From Campylorhamphus procurvoides (taxonomy: Eukaryota > Chordata > Aves > Passeriformes > Dendrocolaptidae), in the NCBI GenBank assembly GCA_013396655.1, contig WBMV01006671.1:779003-843002 (forward strand): DNA of 64,000 bases, read 5' to 3'. This document shows positions 27,756 to 42,156 of this stretch, piece by piece (position 1 is the stretch's first letter; the number at the start of each line of letters is the position of its first letter). The notes below the pieces were generated by a model, which had not been told where the DNA came from, made no database searches, and was given only the letters and a program-made list of their open reading frames with translations. The position numbers were made by a program, and so were the translations under genes.

Positions 27756-30700
27756 GCATTCTTTGTCAGGGCAGGTCTTCAGTTGGTAAATCAAGGAAGT
27801 TCTACTGGCTCAGTTAAGAACTGAGTTAAAACTAGAAAAATGCTCAGATGGAGTCAACTGATTTCCTTTTATTTCACTCAGCGGTTTTATAGGCAGCAAT
27901 GGTGGGCAAAAAATAACGTGGTCAAAATTTTCCTGGTCCTGCCAAATGGCCTGACAGGCCCTTTCTCCACTTCACATGGCAGTGGCACTACTTGGGAGCC
28001 TTGGGGGCCCTTGGTCACTTTAGATTACATGCTTGTTCCCAAAGGTGGTGGCTTCTCTCAGTCATATGCATCCAACTTTCAGGGGTACTTTATGAAACAA
28101 AACGTTACGGATAACTTTGCCAGCAAGAGTCGCACAGATTTAAGGCCAAATTCTATTTGTTTGGGAAGAGTCTCGTGTGTTTCATAGCTGCAGGAGCAAT
28201 CTGTACTGAAGAGGTGGGGTGTGCCCCGGCTGAGAGACGACCTGGCTCGGAGGCTGATGAAGTCATCTCTTCCACACCCTCAGCTCATGGCAGCCCACAA
28301 CTAAACAACCAGCAAAGAGATGCCTGTTTAAATGGAAAACAAAATATTACCTTTTTAACCCGCTCTGTAAGATGTCCCACAGCCAGATATGCACATGTGA
28401 GACTCAAAATAAATGTACTCTGATTCTAATGCAGTTTTATCTCTAAAGAGAAATTCCACTGGTTGATAAAGTTTGTACTGCCTGAACTTAATAGTCTAAT
28501 GGAAGCAGCTCTCTGGACTCCCTAAGGATTACTGGAGACAAAGTATAATGAGCACATTAGTGGTATAATTGCACCGCAACCCAAGAAGCAAAGAACAGAA
28601 AGTTTCATATTCCTTGTTGCTAACTAAAAATTTTAAAAAGAACAGTTGCAAAAAGTTTAGGCAGCCAATTGCTGCACGTTGCTTGTTTCTAGATGCAGGA
28701 TTAGGCAATGTGAATGTCCACACAAGGAAGGAGGCTGCTGGAGCTGCTGCAAGGATGGTACCTCCTGCCCTCACCCCAAAAATGGACTGGCTATGGCCAA
28801 CAACAGCAGGAGGAGCTCTACAGCATTTATGCAACCAGTGCTTTCATGGTAGTTGCTTATTTCATGTTCAGAAACATAAGACAGGATTATACAAGTGCAA
28901 TGACATTGCAGATGATTGTTCACCAACCATAAAGCATGTTTTACAATGCTGCTGTTTTATATGCACTGCTCGTGAGACAGAGAAATTAGAATGACTTAAA
29001 CTTCACGTGTACATACTTAAAATCTACAGGTAGTATCAGTCCACCACTCCAGGGTAATTTCCAAGGTGTCTCTCAGGGGGTCAGAGAAATTCCAGAGAGC
29101 ACCTACTGTCAGAAGGGACATGGAGCAGTATTTGCCTCCTGCTGCCCCAACCTCTGCAATTCCTCAAACCCACAGAGCACAGACCATTCCTGCCAGGAGC
29201 AAACCTGCCTGCTGGCCTCTTCCAGTTAGTTTCTTTTGAGAAACTTTGGCTTCAGTTTCTAGCAGTACTCTGGAGAATATGAATGTACAGAATCAATGTA
29301 CATTTTATAACATGGAGATCATTTATGCTACCATAGAATGTATCTGTGTCTGAGGTTAAGTATTTATAAAAGCTAACGATCCCTCAACTGCACAATGGTA
29401 CTCTGGTGCTCTCTATTCACTCCCAACAGAACTTTCAGGGGTTGGTTTATGAAAGAAATTCTGTGAAGTGTACAAAAAGCCATGACAATTAAAAATCCTG
29501 CCTCTTTAAAAGGAATAACAGTCGCTTCCATCATGAGAAGAGTATATTGGCTTCCTCTGAGGAGAAAGGACTAGTGCAAAACTCTGATGCTGACATGTCC
29601 TCTGTACCTCCAAATTCTTTGCCTAAAATTCTCTGTCCTAAATAGGCTGAGGTTTTACACCACCATGAGAAGAAAATACAAGAACCCCTGGATGATAAAA
29701 GGTATGGGAAGATTGTATCACAACCATGGAGTATTTAGCTTTCAGGCCTTCCCAGGTACAGACCTACTTCAGTGGATCAATTTTAATATTGTTACTGCAG
29801 AGCAAAGAGTAAAATTATCACTAAATTGAATCTATCGAGTGCTGCTTTTGATAGAGCAAATGTGGTTACACATGTTTTTAAGGTCACTGGGATCACATAT
29901 GGTTATTTCCTCCTTCTACTTTTAATCAGGTCTATAAACTGGAAAATTATAGATAAGTTGACAAGAAAGAATGGCATCTTTCTTCTCTCCTTCCATATGT
30001 GTATTATAGGCAGAAAGAATAAGAGAATTGTATAAAGCCAAACCTGAATAATCAATGCTTTGCTGTGGGCAGTTCCTGATTTGACTGATATCCAGCTTCA
30101 CAACATTAAAGCACTTGCACAGTGACTTCCACAGTAAGAGAAGACTTGGCTGAGTGCATAGGTGGCTTTTGCCATTCAAACAGTGCATCTACAAATGAAA
30201 TAGTCTAATAAACACATTTAGATTTTAATTGAGTTCATTTGTCAGTGGACAAATACAAATGCCTGATGTTTTTCAGTCATTTAACTGAACTGGATTTCTG
30301 CCGTAAACCAGGATGAACTCTTTTGCAATGCTATTAAAACAAGGCCTCAGAGGTATTAAGCTGACCCTTCTAAAAACTAGGGAAAACATTTGGATAACTT
30401 AAGAGCATTGAATAAAAGAATTATGCAATTTCTTTCAGTTTCATGGACAATAAAACGATAATCTTATACACTTGCAAAGTGGAGTAATTTTGATATACAC
30501 AGAGTAATCTGATACAGATGTAAGCTCACTTCCACTCTCACTTGCTCACCCATAATTTACAGTTGCTTTTCTGTAAGTTTAGTTGGATTGATTTAAGTTG
30601 TTTTTTTGTCCCAAGCACTGAGTTTAGACTCAGCAAATACAGGTTTAGGTGCAATAAAACCTGCTTTCTCTACCTTCCTAATGAGGGTAACATCACCTTA

Positions 30701-33700
30701 CTTCATATGACTTAAGCAGGAATAAACTCTTCAAGCCCTGCAGCATTCCTGGGTGTATGCCCAGAGGAGGCATCTCCCAGGTCTGTGCCCCACCTGCACT
30801 CTGACATACAAAACCTGAACGTGTGCTGCCAATTCTGCTGGTGACACTTGAGCATAGTGGGTCTGGCAGATGTCAGCGAAAGACATAAAAAGTTGTATCA
30901 ATTACAAAAACATAGCACCAGCCAAAATATTCACATTTCCACAGTCTGTGACTACAACCATTACTACAGAAATTACGTTCATTTTACACACACAAATGCT
31001 CACTTTAAACTGCACGACCTAACTTAAATCTGTATTTTCCAAGAGCATTATTCCTACTTCTCCCGCATGCATTGATACTTAAAGCCAAATCTACAAAGGT
31101 ATTTAGGGACTTTAAAGGTAATAACTGGTACCTTGGCAGGTACCTCAACACCATCAAAGTAGGCATAGGAGTTGTACTTCTATCTCATTAAGTACTTTTC
31201 CTGTATTTTTACACATCTATATATTATAACCCATTCTGAAACAGATCTAACACATATTTTTGTGCAGAAATGTTCTCTGCAAGGCAGAATTCCCCACTAC
31301 AGATGCACCACTGCAGAGCAGCTCTGAGCCTCAGAATAAAACTCACTCATAAACTTAGAAGAAAAAAAATGCCTCTTTGGGGAATATTCTGCAATTGTCC
31401 ACATTTGAGTATGCAACTGTTTTGCATGAGGGTAAAAATGACCTTTCCTCTAAAACTGGATAGGCACTCAATTTTGTGACAGCAAAGATTATTTTGAAGT
31501 TTTTATTAGAGCTTCACACAGGATAGAGCCTCTGCAAGATCCCCAAAGGCTTCTTGGCAACAGAGATTGTCATTCTGGTGTTTTCCCCAAAACTGGGCAG
31601 TAAAGCCATTCCAGAAGTATGGTTATAAACCAACTTTACAAAGCAATCTGCACTTCATGGTAACTGCACTTTATCATTTTCCAATCAAGACTAGTTGGCT
31701 TCTAATTGATTTTATATTATGTCCCTTACCAGAAGTAAGAAAATTGTGCTTACTAGGGCAGCACAAAGAGGGCAGGCCTATTCTTACTGCTGTATTTAAT
31801 GCTGCTGCTAATCATGGAGATTAGACTGAAACAATTACAACAGCTAATTAAAGAACAATGCGGTTTTTGGCATCTTTTCTCAGACAGCACTATTGGGAAT
31901 TCCTAACTCAGGCAAAGCAGGGATAATTAAAAATCGAGCTCTGGTTTCCCCTGCACTGGCAGCTGGATCATGCTGATTAAACTGCAAATAAAACACATGA
32001 AACCAACACTTTGTAGTGTATCCAATTTCACTTAAAAGGGTCTTTAAAACTGAATCATAAACAGAGAAACAGCACACAGCAAATTATTTAGCTGAAGCTG
32101 GATATGCAGTTTTCACTGCAGTTGCTTCTCAGCTTACTATCTCTGGCATGAGTGTGGGACACGAGTTACTGGAGGGGCTGGTGAGCCACTCGAGTCATCC
32201 ATGTCCCTTCCAAAGGCATCATTATTCAAAATGTCACTCTAAAAGCAACTGAGCTCAGACTTAAACACCAGCATAAAAATTTGAACGACTCCTGTGGAAA
32301 ACACAGAATTGCACCTAATGACACCTCAGGTGTCTTCATTAATGAAGAGTAAGAGGGGGCTCAACCCTCTCAGCAAGACACTGGAGGGCAGAAGAGTTGC
32401 TGAAGAACAGCTGTTTTCTGACAGCTAGAAGTTCAGGACAAACTCCCAGATGCCCAAGTAGGGCAGAAATGTAAGCAGAATGAAGCCTTGCCCAAGATTA
32501 TTTGGTATTCTGCCTGCTGTAAGACAGCAGGGACAGAAGGGCAGTCAGTGCAGCCCTTTCTCCTGCTCAGAGCACAGCATCACCCAGGCTCAGAGTGCAG
32601 TTACCCAGACAGACTTACAGAGCTTAACTTTATAATGATTATAACAAAAGCAATAGTGTTTACTCTTGGCTAGCTTTTGTTTTTATACCTTTGAGTCACA
32701 CAAGAACAGTAAGAACACAAACAAACTCAAAGAATAAGACATGAAGGGTGATGCAGAAATACCAAATTACTTGCCTTAAGCTTGCTTGGATGTTTAGAAA
32801 TCTGCCTGAAGATTGTTACTGTGCTCTCTGGACAAGTACTTTATGCTTTTTAAATAACAAGGGGATCCTGATAGAATTTTTTTAACTAATGCCAAGAAAT
32901 CTTGTACATATGCAGCTCCATGAACAACCATTGGTACAAACCCATTTTCACTGATCTCACTAAGTGGGCATACCTCATATGAATTTGATACTGGTACAGC
33001 ACAGCTACACCAAGACTGTAAACCATCAAGAGCACCACACTGCTTCAGAAGCAAAACTATTTTTAGCTTTATATATTAAGCAAATATATTTAACAACAGC
33101 AAATAACAATAAAAGGCAGGGAGGTTGCACTTGGCACCAGCAATAGCTATGCTAAAGAAAGTGCTTAAGGGCAGGGTGCTGATGCCAGCTGATGCAGAGG
33201 AAGGCATACAACAAAGGGGAAGTTCTCTAAGCCAAGGCCTCTTCGTGTCTGGTAAACATTTGAAAGTTTGGGCTATGGGAAGGAAAATCTGCTAGAATAA
33301 ATCATTAGAAACACCAAAAGGGGAAATATACATGCTTTCTACCTGTATAAGGTGTCCAGATTACACAGCAGTCCTGCTTTAGACATGTGTCATGGGAACA
33401 GTTTGAAAGGCTGGCTCAGTGTTAATTGGAAGTAAAATTATAATAACGGTCTGTGTGGAGAAATCCCCAATTAGCACAGTCATACCTCAGAGGAAACACT
33501 CAGGTGCTTAAGAAACAACCAGCCTGGGCACAGAAGTGTTACAAACATTGTGCTGGCTTTTATTCTGAAAATACCAGGGCAGTGGCAGGTGGGGAGCATC
33601 CCCTGAGAGCCCTCCTCGCCCTCTGCCACCAGGGAACCAGCCCAGGACAGCGCAGCCATGCACTGTATGCCAGCACATCCCTGTTATCCGAGCATCAGCT

Positions 33701-36471
33701 CTTCCTGCAGGGGCACACAGGCACACACATGAACAACCACAGCCCTCCCTCACCCTACTGGATGAATTTGGGGAAATTTTCAAAGCTCACTGAGGATTCT
33801 CAGACCCCAAACCCTAGAGAGTTCAGAGACTCAGCTGAGGGTTCACCATCTATTACACCCAAGGTCAGCCTGAACTACCACCTTTTGTTCTATTCATTAC
33901 CATTCAAGACAGAGTAACTCTTTGTATTTACTTCCATTTCATTAACCTCATTTACCTAAGACAAACATCAAAAAGAATTTTAGCACCCTGCACTGCCTAG
34001 AGATCAACAGCAGAAATCAGTAAAAGAAGCAGACCTTAGCCTTACAAAGGGCTGCAAGGAGAAGTGGCTGTCAAACACCAGCAACAGGAAAAGAGAAGCG
34101 AAAAGCCAAATAAACATACTTAGTGGCCTGGCTGGTGACTCACAGTGTGATCTTTAAAGTTTCTCCTCCACCTGATCAAACAGGGACTGATAATGACTAT
34201 GCTGATTCCTTTTTGCCCACTTTCTTGCTTAGATGCACAAATGCATTATTACAGCCATACAAGATATTCTTTATTTTAAGCTTTCTGTTGTTTCCCATTA
34301 TTTTTGTTAGTCTCTGGTAACATATAACAGAAGATTATACTGGAGAAGCAACTTTCATATTTTCCTCTGAAATTACAAGTTTGTTCTCAATCCCTGAGAC
34401 GATATCTCATGCTTAAATGAAATTTTGGCAAAGAAAAGCAAAGCACTTCACAGTTATCCTTCTACATCTAGTACCATTATGTCTTTATATACCTGTGTAA
34501 AAGCAAGCTACGCAAATTTGCCTAAAAATAATGATGCCAGTAGAATTGTTCTTTCTGGGCTACGTTCCAAAACTAATTTTAAACTTGGAAAACCTATGAA
34601 AGTGGGATAGCTGAAAAAAAATACTTTGTGTTTTACTTAATAATAAATGCTTGAGAGGATCACAACATTTTATAAGGTCACATGTAACACCAGCTATGGC
34701 TCCACAGTAATGCATTATTCAGTGCCAGCGAAGAACATAAATCCTTGCAATGTACATGGGTAAAATGTGGTTTAATTCTTATTATCCTTTGGCTTTGACT
34801 CAAAGTTCCTGCTGAGCGTTTTAATGTTCAGACGATGCATATTCCCCAAGATGCTTTAATTAAACCTGTAATGTAAGACTTTGCCTCTGGCTGTTGGTCA
34901 CAGTACCTGGCACTTCCATCTACACCCACCACTTGCGTTTCACTGCCCAGCCCGAGTGGGAGCTCGGACCCTCAGTGAAACAGGCATCTAATATTGCTCA
35001 GACTGAAGCAGGCTGGTGCTTTAGGCAGGCATTCAATCTTTGCTATTGCATGGTTGAGGTTTATGGTAAAAAAAATGACAACTAAGAGACTGAGAAAATA
35101 AAATTCTTTCTCTAACCTTTCCTTTTTAACAATGAATTTCTGTGGAGGAGTATACGGATGATGAAGACCAGGAGTTTGCAGCACACATGCCACTTCTCTC
35201 TGTCAATAAGAGGCATTTCCACTGTCCTCCAAAAACTCATGAAGAAAAGACCTCTAAAATTTTTGTTATTTGGTTACTGCCATTATTCACTCCTGCTCCA
35301 CAGCAGGTGAGCAGGGAAAATGCCTGAACCTCTAGGACTTCCCCAGTACACACATGCATAACACAGCATTGTGCTTAAGGAGTATCTTCTGCTCACCTTT
35401 TATGCAAATATCAAAAGGTCTGGTCTCGTTTTGAAGCAAAACACCACTTCAAATCTCTAAAACCTGTAACTGCTAAGGAATGTTTTTCCTTCTCAGCTCT
35501 AGGGTCTTTCATTCAAAGGCAAAGGCAGCTGGACGCCTTCAAGCGCTGTGGCAAACACCCGTCAGCATTTTTAGGATTTTCACTGTATTTTTTCATAGCA
35601 TTTGCACTCCAGTGATTGTGACCAGTCTAATGGATCCTTCCTCCCTACTGAATGCTGAAGCAGGCATTTTAAATGCAGTTGTTCACATGTGTTGACTCAA
35701 AGTCCATGCATCCTGGAAATTCACTCCCTTTCAGCATTACTGCCAATAAATAATTAAAAAGCCTATTAAGACAGCAAAAGCCAATTCACTTGAAATTATA
35801 AGCAAATATTTTTGCATCAAGGGCCAGACTCAGGGAAACACTTAAACAGCATCTTCAATCCAAAGCATGTAAGCATTTACATTGATACAACTGCCTAACT
35901 TGCAAGTCTTGTGCTTTACTGAGTAAGGGCTATTACTCAGCTCTGCAGATTACTCTCCCTTGTGGAAACATACAGTTTCTCAAGATTTTAAAATATCTAG
36001 TGAAAACAAGAGTTGCATAACTAGAAAGACAAGCTACAAGTCTAATTTCAGTCCAAGTCCTATAATTTTGAATCTGGATAGAAAAACATAGCATTTTCCA
36101 AGCAAATAGCACTGAGAGAATTTAGCCTCCATTGCATTGTTTCAGACATCAAAATACTTAAGTTATTCAGATACATACAATATCACAAAGACAGACAATA
36201 AGGGAAATAAGGACACCAAGAAAGTGTTTTACTCCAGTCAGCATATTCACTTACAGGGAACAAAATCAACTGGCACAGAGGGAAGACAGACATTAAGCAC
36301 AAGAAATCTCAGTTTGAAAAACACTCAGATAATGGGAAGCATCAAACTAAAAGTTAAACCCTAATTGAAAACATGAAACCTAGGAGGGAAAGCATACGCT
36401 GTCAGAGCCACAACAGTTACATCAGGGGGTGGCAAGGGAGAGCAAGAAGCTTTGAAGAGGAACCTGCACAC

Positions 36472-36509
36472 TTGGAGAAACAGTAAACACTTAGAGAAAT
36501 AATAAACAC
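36472..36509. repeat. 19-nt tandem duplication (two copies)
   Basis: Copies 36472-36490 and 36491-36509 match at 16 of 19 positions (ttggagaaacagtaaacac against ttagagaaataataaacac). They sit directly upstream of a pair of hairpins. Confidence 0.8.
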
Positions 36510-36530
36510 CTTTTGGGAACAGAGCATCTT

Positions 36531-36578
36531 TGCCAGACAGCACACCTGTCTGGCAGCACACCTTGCCAGGCAGGCAAG
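36531..36578. repeat. Two adjacent perfect inverted repeats
   Basis: Stem tgccagacag / ctgtctggca (10 bp, 5-nt loop, 36531-36555) is followed by stem cttgcc / ggcaag (6 bp, 5-nt loop, 36562-36578). A direct repeat cagcacacc recurs 16 nt apart (36538 and 36554). Confidence 0.8.
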
Positions 36579-39500
36579 TCCTGTTGACCCTCTACAGTTT
36601 GAATTGCCCAGGATGACCTGCCATAGCTTACTAATGCTGTATTTTCATGGCCAGCTAGATCATGGAGCCGGGGCAGGCAGGAGAGCATTAGATGATCCCA
36701 ATGAAAATTGCCAGCTGGGACATCACTGGTCCTTGACTGACTGTAATGCCCACTCTCCCACTGAGCAGCCTCAGGCTCACACTCCCTCATGCAGAACAAC
36801 TTCAGTACAGCAAATGGATGAATGACATGTTCTGAATTATGTCAATATTTAGTGTTGGACAGAGCAGACAGGCTCAGCTGGCTGTTTCGGGAGGGTCTTC
36901 AAGGAAACCATGCTTTTGAAAATACACAGCCTAATGCTGGAGTTGAACAGATTAGATCAAGATGTAGGACTGTCTACTGTGGAAAGTCATTTAACCTAAA
37001 ACAGAGCAAGAATTCACCTTGGACCAACAATTCTTGATTAACTTCCTCTGCTGGCAGGCTTAGTGTAAACTAGGCACTATGCCAAAGCCTCCCAATCCAC
37101 TCTGGAGTAAATGCAATTTGAAATGATGCTCTCATATTTTAACAGCATGGCCTTTAGAGAGAATTTTCATGTAATGGTCCAAAGTGGCACAGACCCATGG
37201 ATTGGTCATGATACTGGTACTCTGTGTAACTAAATCAAAACAGGTCTTTACTGACTTCTTTCACTGCACAGGAAAGCAACAGCTTCCAAACTCCTGTGTG
37301 TATTGTGGTGTATGATGTACAAGGAAAAACTGTTATTTCCAAGCTGGAATCAGAATTTACCAAAAATATCCATGCTTAGTACAAGCCAGAACAGTGGGAA
37401 ATTTATATTAACTATACTTTTATATGCAGTACATATCCAGACAATCTGTAAGTGTCTCTAACATGAATGAGATATGCACACCCCCAGATTCACGGGTACC
37501 ACACCAGCTCCACTAACTCCACAGAAGCTACTCAGGGTTTTATTGTGACTTGAGGCATCCTACAGGCAATGGACATAATCTCCCACCTTCTGGCATCACA
37601 AGAAATAGATACATGCCAGAAATCTCTGCTTTCTGTAGAGATGGGAGCCAATGCTTCATCAAATATTCTCCCAGGCTACCAAACTCACACATGACCAGGA
37701 GAGCCAGAAAGGGACCCAAGAAGTCTGGAGCAGTTAAAACACATGCAGGTCTCTAAGGCTCCACATCAGAATAAAGATAAGATAGAAGAAACATCAACAC
37801 TTTTATTTCTTGTGTCAGTTTTGAAAGGCTGGGCTATAAAGAACATAAAGCTATTCAATGGGTAAAAAAAACGAATGCAAAAAATACGTCAGTCATCGGT
37901 TTGATGTGTAAAATAAAAAGGTAATGAGCTCCATTTACACAAGATTTCCGTGTTTTCACAGGCAAAGGAACAGACAGCACACCTTGAGAAAGGTCACCAG
38001 GAGGCTGATCTGGCATTAACTGATAAAGCTTCATTGATTTGTTATTTAAATTGTCTTTGCTTTTTTGCCCGTAAAAAAACCCAAGCCAGCTATTAGTCAA
38101 GACTAACTTTTTGACCTTTGTAAGACACTGTGTTCAGCCATCAAGCGTCGTGATAAAAGTGCCAACGCAAGTTCAAAGCTGAGCTGTCAGAAAGGTGCTC
38201 TGGAAGCAGGAATCAAATGTTGAGTGTTTCCTGCTTACTAAGAAACCAAACACTGTGGAAGCCCACAACGAAATTAGCATCCAGATAATTTGCAAATAAT
38301 TAACTTAGTGTCATTTTGTAGGCACTAAGTGCTTGCTCTTCTAATATCATGACTTAATTATCAGTATTTATTGAAAATATTTTGTTTGCTGTACATAAAC
38401 TCCAACATCAGAAGACAGGCAAAAGCAATTACAAATATAAGTAACATTTACTACATAAGTACAATTAAATGCTAAAAGACACAACAACAAAGATATAATA
38501 ATAATTTTTCCTGGTTCCTGTGAAGTCATGGAATAATATGTATAATAATTGCATTATACATAAACAGCAAGAAGAAAACTATTTCAGGGTTACAATTGGT
38601 TTAAAGCTGACTTTCCAAGTCAGAAGCCAGAAGTTTATCAAACCTGCTTGTAGCACAACCTACTTCTTGGACACTCCATTTCAAGCTTGGCTTTGCTGCA
38701 ATGCATATAAATTATTAACTCATTACCAACATCAGCACCTGGCACTTGCTGCCTCACAAAAGCCAGCATCACAACTGCTGTTTTCATCTTGATTTGACTC
38801 TTAAAACTGGCAGGTTTTTTCTCCAGTTTAGCAGCACATATAAGGCAGAGGAGCAGTGCTGCAATAAGGAGCAGGGACCCCACCTGTCCCCCAGGGGACA
38901 GCCTGGACTGCACTGCCCAAAGGCTCACTTGGGCTGCACAGGGCAGCGTGGCCAGGGCACCCGGGGCTGTGGTCGGAGGGGTTGTGCTCCCCCAGCCTAA
39001 GGAGAAGGTCCTGCTGGGGCCCATGTGACTGGATGCAATGGTTCACAGCCAGGGCTCTCCCCATCATCATGACTGGGATGCCACAAAAATGTGTTTAAGG
39101 GGAAGGGAAGCAGCTGGTGCATGTGGGACATGCCACTTCCATGGCAAAAGCCACCCGTTTGGCCTGGATGAGCACAAGATTTTGAGCCATGAAAATGACA
39201 GTGAGCCACTCAGCTCCTACCAGTATTAACACAGGTCCACACACACAAATCACAATTTTGATTTCTTTTTCCCAAAGAGCAAATACAGGGACCATTTCAA
39301 GTAACCTAAGACCTTAATTTCCCATGGAAAAAACCTTTTCAGACAAACTATTTCTTCCACAAATGTCCAGCTGGCAGCCCTGGGAGTGACAACCTACTGA
39401 CTGCCCACTGCCTCAGTGTTGTCACCAACTGTGGCAATTACCACTTGTTTTAAGGAAAGACCATCAAACATTTGTGTCTTTATTCCTTTAAACCTTGCTG

Positions 39501-42101
39501 TGGCTTCAGCACTGCCATCCACCCAGCCACAGTCACTTTCCCAATCAGAGGACAAAACACAGGAGTGTATAACACAGACGTCACCTCCGTACCTCCATTT
39601 GATTTACCAGCTACTAATATGCTTTTATTGCCAGCCTACAGCCCAGATAATTCCTCATCTAGTGATACCAGGGAACTCTGACAGTGAGCCAAAACTACAG
39701 GGACTACAAAGCTATGTCAACAAGTCCATAAAACAAGGCAGTCGGTGGAGGAAGGTTAATGTGGAAAAGTACATGTGCAACCTCTGCAGCAGCCCAGGAA
39801 GGAAAAGAATCTCCCACATAATTCGTTCTACTTACTAGTTTCAGAAGTAGTCTCTCCTTGTAATGTGGGCTCCAGAACTTGAAGGATGAGGTAATTACAA
39901 AAACAGACAACAATTCTCAGTGTGTTACATGAAAGTGGAAATAGCCACTTCAAAGCTGCTCTGGCTACAAAATGATTGTAACTAGATCTGGAAAACGCTG
40001 CATGTAAAACACAGCTGTGCACGACTGTATTTATCCAATTATTATCTGATTGTATTTTAGAAATTCTTTGTGCATTTTTATTTTCTGCACTACGCTTCAC
40101 CATCCCAGAAATGCAATTAATACTTGAAATCACTTTGCTATACATAAGCCATCTATGCCATTGAGGTCTAATCTCAGCAGAACCAAAGGAAAAGAAAATT
40201 GCAGCAGGAGGATGGGAAAGGAAGATGAGGATGTAGAGAGTTGCATTTAGCTGTAACTGTTATAGAAAATGAAATAAAAAAGAAACAGACTCCACATTTC
40301 AGTATAATTTCAAGCCAACCTCAAAGAGAAACAGATCCCAGATCCCTCCCAAGAAATGCTGCACAGAGAACACCCCACAGACCCTGCATGTAGCTTTTAG
40401 TCCCACCTGCTGCACAACCTTCCCCAACTACACACCCATCCCACTGGCAAGTCAGCCTGCATTTTACTCACTGCTCACATTAATACTCCTCAGCCAGGAT
40501 AAACCCACACTGCTCCACTTCAGTCAGGAGAAGCACAGGGAATTAATTACGAGGTGATCCAGTCCACTGCATGTAAAAGGGCTCCAGAGATAAAAACATA
40601 TTTTAAACTATTACAAAGGAAATTTGGCTTTAGGTAAGAAATGAAGGTGAGACACAGTGGGACATGAAGGAAAAGTATCCCTCAAGTCAGCTGCACTTAA
40701 ATGGGTGCTTGTAATTAAGCATGTTCTGAAATGTTAGCCTGGGAGGTGATGAATGAGGAGCTACCTCAAACTGACTGGAAAATAACAGGTAAGTTCCCTC
40801 TATCTTGCTGTTCTGACAGAAAGTGACACATAGGAGAAAGGAAACACCAGTAAAATTCTTAACAGCCCCTCACTTCAATTTCTCAACTGTCACAAATACA
40901 TATTGTATTTGCAATCAGTGTGATATGGAGTACTTCTTTATTTCTAGGTATATTTATCAGAACAACTTCTAGATTTATTTCACTTAAAGAGTGGCAACAG
41001 ATATTCAGAGACTAATTGAATCCTTCAGTATTTCTGTCTGTTAGTACAATTGTCTATTTGTTATCAGAACAGATCTGCCTTTAGAGTTTTATTTAAACAA
41101 TCAGGCAGACTCATGTTATCAAATATTAACCTTTTATCCCTTATCTCTATTACTACTCTTATAGAAAAATCAAGAATTTTCCAAGTTCTGTGACATCATT
41201 TGAAGTGCAGAGAATACCTTTACTGTAGAGCAGGGGCAGAATGAGCCATTTGGTTCTGAGGGCAATAGATTATAATTAACATAATTTATACATCTTCACT
41301 TCTGCCAATCTCCCCTATGCAATACAAACAGGCCAGCACGGAACTAAATTTTCTTTCTGTCACCAAACTTAACTATTGCTGGAAGTATTCTGAATGCTGT
41401 GTAAACTAAAAGGGTACTGCTGGGAAACACCACAATTCCCCATACTTTTAAAAATCACAGCTTGGGAGCAAAAGGCTTTGGTAGGTGCACTGTGAAAAAT
41501 ATTCATAATTAAAGATAACTGCACAAGAACGCCTTGTCTTCCTGAAGCTTCATCATGCTTGAGTGGACTTCAGGACAATTAGAAACCTGCCTGTTTATGG
41601 AAAGGACAAGAGTATTTTCTCCAATGAGCATTAATAAGGCACAGATAACCCCCTGGACAGCTCAGGAATACTTCTGGGAGCAAAAAAACCCCAATACAAC
41701 CCACAGCTGACATCCAGAGAATAAGAGCTGTAGTTCAGGCTTAATTAAGCAAGAGGAAGGTTGTTAGCAAGCGCTGGATGTGGAGTTCAGGTACAAGTTG
41801 AAAATACCCTCCTGTCCATCACAGAAGCTCCCTTCCCTGTGTGCTGGGTCTGGGAAGTTTGCCCAGACTGCAGCTCCCACAGAGGAAATTTCATTCTCAG
41901 TGCCGTCCATGGGGCAGATTTTACAAGCACCAAGCAGAGCGAAAACATGCTGAAAATATTAAATGCCCAGAAAAGAACATGAGAAAGGAATTACATTATT
42001 GCACAGCATCCAGGTCACTGTGAGCTGACAGTACTAGACTGTGAGCTAGATGTACTTTTTTATTATTTCCTGCATAAATTAAAAAGCTTTATATAAGGGT
42101 G

Positions 42102-42156
42102 TTTTTTTTTCTTTTTGTTGGGGGGGGGGTTGGGGCGGGGGTGGGAGTGTGTGTGT
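42102..42156. repeat. Poly-T and G-run tract with G-quadruplex potential
   Basis: A T-rich run is followed by a plus-strand G10-TT-G4-C-G5-T-G3 series (42120-42145) and then a (GT)n stretch. The four G-runs with 1-2 nt loops meet the usual G-quadruplex pattern. XYLT1 RNA would carry the complementary C-rich strand. Confidence 0.88.

Noticed and set aside
28569..28994. 141-codon plus-strand open frame with many Cys residues
   Set aside because: Cysteine spacing fits no zinc-finger pattern, and there is no other coding signal.
33453..33917. 154-codon plus-strand open frame
   Set aside because: No family resemblance, no splice context, and low-complexity composition of a chance frame.
38638..39024. 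Overlapping frames in a GC-rich patch, considered as a possible first exon or CpG island
   Set aside because: The patch is only about 200 nt, has few CpGs, no signal-anchor coding sequence and no donor in frame.
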